Below, piece after piece: positions 60,440 to 64,000 of a stretch of DNA of 64,000 bases. The number at the start of each line of letters is the position of its first letter. The stretch's first letter is position 1. The stretch comes from JAGNLM01 sp964439835 (lineage in GTDB: Bacteria > Pseudomonadota > Gammaproteobacteria > JAABTG01). Below the pieces are notes generated by a model. The model was not told the origin of the DNA and did no database searches. It worked only from the letters and a program-made list of their open reading frames with translations. The position numbers and the translations under genes are program-made. Location: assembly GCA_964439835.1 (NCBI GenBank), contig CAYTPQ010000009.1, forward strand, positions 1 through 64,000. The letters are read 5' to 3'.

Positions 60440-61084
60440 GTGGAGCGGATGCTTCGCGACATCGAGCGCGAGGTCCGGATCACGCGCCACCTGACCGGCC
60501 GGGAGCGCTTCTCGGACCGGGTGATGGAGGCCATGGCCCGGGTGCCGCGGCACGCCTTCGTCGACCAGGGGATGCGGGCCTTCGCCTACGACAACGGCCC
60601 GCTGCCGATCGGCCAGGGGCAGACGATCTCCCAGCCGTACATTGTCGCCCTGATGACCGACCTGCTGGACCCCGAGCCGGACGACGTGGTGCTGGAGGTC
60701 GGCACCGGCTCGGGCTACCAGGCGGCGGTCCTGGCCCAGGTGGTGTCGCAGGTGTACTCGGTCGAGATCATCGAGGCCCTCCACCTGCGCGCCACGGAGC
60801 GGCTGGCGGGGCTCGGCTACAAGAATGTCGAGACGCGCCTGGGCGACGGCTACCAGGGCTGGCCCGAGCACGGTCCTTACGACGGGATCCTGGTGACGGC
60901 GGCCGCGCGTGCGGTGCCCCCGCCCCTGGTGGAGCAGCTGAAGCCCGGCGCCCGCCTCGTCATCCCGGTCGGCGAGCCGTATTTCTCCCAACGGTTGCTG
61001 GTGGTCGAGAAGGCCATGGACGGCAGCGTCTCGGAGAAGGAGGTCCTGCCGGTCGCCTTCGTGCCCTTGACCGGCGGCCACTGA
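60440..61084 (+). CDS. pcm: Protein-L-isoaspartate O-methyltransferase
   Basis: The 214-residue enzyme uses SAM to methylate L-isoaspartyl residues and so repair aged proteins. The SAM loop VLEVGTGSGYQAAVLA and the substrate loop PIGQGQTISQPYIVALM are canonical. The GTG start follows the CBS gene by 13 bp. pcm is normally tied to stationary-phase survival, which agrees with nearby stress genes (usp, prkA). It converges on the universal stress gene with 7 bp between stops. Confidence 0.95.
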   Translation: MERMLRDIEREVRITRHLTGRERFSDRVMEAMARVPRHAFVDQGMRAFAYDNGPLPIGQGQTISQPYIVALMTDLLDPEPDDVVLEVGTGSGYQAAVLAQVVSQVYSVEIIEALHLRATERLAGLGYKNVETRLGDGYQGWPEHGPYDGILVTAAARAVPPPLVEQLKPGARLVIPVGEPYFSQRLLVVEKAMDGSVSEKEVLPVAFVPLTGGH

Positions 61085-61091
61085 CCCCGAC

Positions 61092-61934
61092 CTACCTCGC
61101 GATGACCACCGGACACCCCGCCCGGTCCAGGAGGGTGGCCAGCGGCCCCTCCTCGCACAGCGCGTGGCCTGCGGGCAGCACCAGCAGGCGGCCGCCGGCG
61201 GCGCGGACCGTTGCGGCCAGGGTCTCGGGGCCGCCGGGTGGCAGCTCGCGCACCCGCGCCTTGAGGCCGGCGGCGCCCAGGCGGGCCGCCACCTCGCCGG
61301 CGAGTGCCGCTCGGCCGCGGGGGGCGTCGGCGGGCAGCAGGGCGATCAGGTTCTGGCCGTCCTCCCGGGCGAGCCGGCCGGCCAGGGCCAGGGCCCGCCC
61401 CGCCGCCTCGGAGCCGTCGTAGAAGACCGCCACGGGTCGGCCCGGCGTCACGCCGGGTCGCAGGAAGGCCACGCTGCGCGGCGCGAGCCGGGCGACGGTC
61501 CGCGCGGTGGAGCCCAGGCTGGCGCCGGTCATGGGGTTGCGCCCGGCGGTGCCCATCACCACCAGGTCGACCCGCTCGGCCGCCTCGATCACCTCGCGCG
61601 CGACGGCGCCGCGCGTGACCTGAAAAGACCAGCGCAGGTGCAGGCGCTCGGCCTCGTCTGCCATCTGCTGCCGCAGGCGGGCCGCTTCGGCCCGCAGAGC
61701 CCGGGACATCCGCTCCTCGTCGCGGGCGTCCTCGGCGGCCGGACCCCAGGCGGCCTGGCCACCGAAGGGCAGGGAGGCGAGTCGCAGGAGGTTGGCATCC
61801 TCGACGAACAGCCCCAGGAGCTCGGCCCGGAGCTCCGCCGCCAGGGCGGCGGCGGCGGCCAGCGCGGCCCGGCCGTGGGCCGAGGTGTCCAGCGCCACCA
61901 GGATCCGGTCGAGCGCCGGCTCAGCCCTGCTCAT
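61092..61934 (-). CDS. Tandem universal stress protein
   Basis: The 280-residue protein has two UspA folds. The first (~1-155) begins ILVALDTSAHGRAALAAA and keeps the ATP motif G-x2-G-x9-G-S (MGTAGRNPMTGASLGSTA). The second (~165-280) is degenerate: VAVFYDGSEAAGRALALA is clear, but the last glycine motif is lost (PAGHALCEEGPLATLL). A Glu/Arg-rich helix lies between. It overlaps the end of the Lon-like protease gene by 14 bp on the same strand, so it is translated with it. Confidence 0.88.
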   Translation of the reverse strand: MSRAEPALDRILVALDTSAHGRAALAAAAALAAELRAELLGLFVEDANLLRLASLPFGGQAAWGPAAEDARDEERMSRALRAEAARLRQQMADEAERLHLRWSFQVTRGAVAREVIEAAERVDLVVMGTAGRNPMTGASLGSTARTVARLAPRSVAFLRPGVTPGRPVAVFYDGSEAAGRALALAGRLAREDGQNLIALLPADAPRGRAALAGEVAARLGAAGLKARVRELPPGGPETLAATVRAAGGRLLVLPAGHALCEEGPLATLLDRAGCPVVIAR

Positions 61935-64000
61935 CGTCCTCGGCGACGCCCCGCAGGGCTGCGGCGTAGGTCTGGGCCAGGACGGTGAGCTCCGCCAGCC
62001 GGGCCTGCACCCGGCCGTTCACGGTATCCGGCGGGTAGAGCCCGTCGGCGTCCGCCTCGCCCGCCGGGGTGCCGGTCAGGAGCTCGACCGCCTCGTCGAC
62101 CGTCGCCACCGGGTAGACGGCGAACTGCCCGGCCGCCGCGGCTTCGACCACGTCCCGGCGCAGCATCAGGTGCTTGACGTTGGCGGCGGGCAGCAGCACC
62201 CCCTGGCGGCCGTCGAGCCCCCGCGCGCGGCAGACGTCGAAGAACCCCTCGACCTTCTCGTTGACCCCCCCGACCGCCTGTACCTCCCCCCGCTGGTTGA
62301 CGGAGCCGGTCACCGCGAGCCACTGGCGCACCGGCAGGTCCGCCAGGGCCGAGAGCAGGGCGCAGGCCTCGGCCACCGAGGCGCTGTCGCCTTCGACCAC
62401 GCCGTAGGACTGCTCGAAGGTGAGGCTGGCCGAGAACGAGAGGGGCTGGTTGCGGCCGAAGCGGTGGGCGAGGAAGTGCGAGAGGATCAGCACCCCCTTG
62501 GAGTGGATGGCCCCGCCCAGCTCGACCTCGCGCTCGATGTCGACCACCTTGCCGTCGCCGAGCCGGGCGGTGGCGGTGATGCGCGAGGGCTGGCCGAAGG
62601 CGAAGTCCCCGACCTGCACTACCGAAAGCCCGTTCACCTGGGCGACGGCGCTGCCCGCGGTGTCGATGACCAGCGTCCCACGACGGATCTCGTCGTGGAC
62701 CTTCTCCCGGATCCGTCCAGCGCGCCGGAGCTGCGCGTCGAGCGCCTGCTGCACGTCGGCCTCGGTCACCCGGGCGCGGCCGGCCTCGCCGGCCCAGTAG
62801 TCCGCCTCCCGCAGCAGGTCGGTGACCCGCTGCAGCTCGGTCGAGAGCTTCTCGGCGTCGGCCGCGAGCCGCCCGCTCTGTTCCAGGACCCGGGCGACGG
62901 CGGCCCGTTCCAGGGGCCGCAGGCCCTCGCGCCGCTGGACCGTGGCGAGCAGCCGGGCGTACTCGAGCTGGGCGGCGTCGGTGCGCTCGACCTCTTCGTC
63001 GAAGTCCGCCAGGACCTTGAACAGCTCGGTGAACTCGGGGTCCAGGTACTGCAGCAGGTAATAGAGCATCCGGTCGCCGACCAGCACGACCTTCGCCTCC
63101 AGCGGGATCGGCTCGGGCTCGAGCGACACGGTGCTGATCAGGCTCAGCATCTCGCCGAGTGACTCGATCCGCACGCTGTGCGCCGAGATCGCGCGCTTCA
63201 GTCCCTCCCAGGCGTAGGGGGCCATCAGCACCTTGCGGGCGTCCAGGACCAGGTAGCCGCCGTTGGCCCAGTGCAGGGCGCCGGGCTTGATCAGCGTGAA
63301 GTCGGTGACGAGGGTGCCCATCTGGGCGATGTGCTCGGCCCGCCCGATGAGGTTCTGGTAGATGGGGTTGTCCTCGACCACCACGGGTGCGCCGGTGCTG
63401 CGGCCGTGGTCGACCAGGACGTTGACCTGGTAGCGGCGGAAGGACGGCGCGCCGCTGCCGGCCAGGGTGAAGAGGGTGGGGCGCTCCTCCTCCGACTTGC
63501 GGAAGTCGTCCACGTTCTCGACCACGTCCTCGCCGACTGCGTCCAGATAGGCGAGGACCTGGGGCAGCTCCGAGTAGTCCTTGCGCAGCTCGTCGATCAG
63601 GTGGCCGACTGCGAAGCGCGCGACCTCCCGGTTCAGCGCCTTGAGCTTCTGGCGGGTCTCCTTCTGCCAGCCGGGGAGGCGGCCGAGGAGGCGCTTCAGC
63701 TTCTCCTGCAGCGCCGTGACGACCTGCTCGACCCTGACCTGTTCATCCTTCGGAAGCTTTTCGAACTCGGCGGGGGAGATCACCTCGCCGTCCTTGACGG
63801 GGCCGAAGGCGAAGCCGGTCGGGGTGTGGATCAGGGCGATGCCCTGCTCGCTCGCCTCGTGGCCGAGCTCGCTGAAGGCCCGGCTCTGACGGTCCTTCAG
63901 CTCCTCCTCGATCTCCTGGACCCGGGTGCGGTACTGGTCACTCTCGAAGGCGGAGGGGACCGCGCTGCGCAGGTCCTCGATCAGCTGATCCATGTCCCGG
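61921..64000 (-). CDS. Lon-like ATP-dependent protease (5' end outside window)
   Basis: At least 690 C-terminal residues are present; the reading frame runs off the window, and the ATP-binding start of the protein is missing. The visible part is the AAA region of the putative Lon-related (LonC/YcbZ-like) protease: FEKLPKDEQVRVE helical insert, ANGGYLVLDARKVLM, VVLVGDRMLYYLLQ and the lid (FKVLADFDEEVERTD). The C-terminal Lon protease domain has catalytic serine in EGDSASVAEA and lysine in GVNEKVEGFF. It degrades damaged or regulatory proteins in the cytoplasm. The end overlaps the universal stress protein start by 14 bp. Confidence 0.9.
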   Translation of the reverse strand, partial: RDMDQLIEDLRSAVPSAFESDQYRTRVQEIEEELKDRQSRAFSELGHEASEQGIALIHTPTGFAFGPVKDGEVISPAEFEKLPKDEQVRVEQVVTALQEKLKRLLGRLPGWQKETRQKLKALNREVARFAVGHLIDELRKDYSELPQVLAYLDAVGEDVVENVDDFRKSEEERPTLFTLAGSGAPSFRRYQVNVLVDHGRSTGAPVVVEDNPIYQNLIGRAEHIAQMGTLVTDFTLIKPGALHWANGGYLVLDARKVLMAPYAWEGLKRAISAHSVRIESLGEMLSLISTVSLEPEPIPLEAKVVLVGDRMLYYLLQYLDPEFTELFKVLADFDEEVERTDAAQLEYARLLATVQRREGLRPLERAAVARVLEQSGRLAADAEKLSTELQRVTDLLREADYWAGEAGRARVTEADVQQALDAQLRRAGRIREKVHDEIRRGTLVIDTAGSAVAQVNGLSVVQVGDFAFGQPSRITATARLGDGKVVDIEREVELGGAIHSKGVLILSHFLAHRFGRNQPLSFSASLTFEQSYGVVEGDSASVAEACALLSALADLPVRQWLAVTGSVNQRGEVQAVGGVNEKVEGFFDVCRARGLDGRQGVLLPAANVKHLMLRRDVVEAAAAGQFAVYPVATVDEAVELLTGTPAGEADADGLYPPDTVNGRVQARLAELTVLAQTYAAALRGVAEDDEQG

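Noticed and set aside
61921..64000. Complete protease gene starting at ATG 63993
   Set aside because: The frame continues beyond the window edge and the ATP-binding N-terminal part of the family is missing, so this ATG is internal.

Overview
The window is 64 kb of GC-rich chromosomal DNA from a bacterium that looks like a gammaproteobacterium, most likely of the Chromatiales / Ectothiorhodospiraceae type. The reasons are the very high GC content, frequent GTG and TTG starts, and gene content typical of that class: putrescine importer potFGHI, prfC, cimA, the prkA-yeaH-spoVR stress operon, a DUF4124 protein and bacteriohemerythrin. I see no rRNA, tRNA, CRISPR array, insertion sequence or phage gene. 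The taxonomic call is inference from gene content only.

Layout. 1-6.4 kb is the edge of a surface-polysaccharide locus: a CMP-sialate-type cytidylyltransferase, a transketolase, and two tandem paralogous surface-carbohydrate proteins, with a bacteriohemerythrin between. 6.6-12.4 kb holds a phospholipase-D-like protein, a HIT protein, a metallophosphoesterase, a GNAT/YghO-like acyltransferase and two nucleotidyltransferases, one LicC-like; together they suggest lipid or surface head-group metabolism. 12.7-16.2 kb is a two-gene unit of a circularly permuted ATP-grasp/alpha-E fusion and a transglutaminase-like protein. 16.4-20.4 kb carries a dioxygenase-like VOC protein, bcp, slyD and gpmI. 20.6-28.7 kb has a secreted protein with mirror-symmetric cysteines, a stand-alone EF-G and an RND efflux pump. 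28.9-34.2 kb has three small redox/stress genes, a Kef-type antiporter, cimA and an entericidin. 34.2-37.8 kb is an overlapping signalling operon: hybrid histidine kinase, response regulator-PAS, ArsR regulator. 38.5-42.6 kb is potFGHI; then come a CDF metal exporter, glycogen phosphorylase, a cold-shock protein, corA and prfC. 49.7-52.6 kb has DnaJ, VWA and GGDEF proteins. 52.6-57.5 kb is prkA-yeaH-spoVR. 57.7-64 kb has rtcB, archease, a CBS protein, pcm, a universal stress protein and the end of a Lon-like protease running off the window.

The most unusual structure is not a gene. A dispersed imperfect palindrome occurs six times complete and once cut by the window edge. All copies share a core of about 60 nt, but each has its own outer arms, and in every copy those arms pair with each other, so the stem covaries. 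The best-preserved copies are 168-169 bp long and begin 4-7 bp after a stop codon, filling the space between neighbouring genes. Two further repeat families, ACCACAGAG-type inverted pairs and CCGGCGAA-type hairpins, occupy other gene ends; one copy of the latter has become the C-terminal coding sequence of a metallophosphoesterase.
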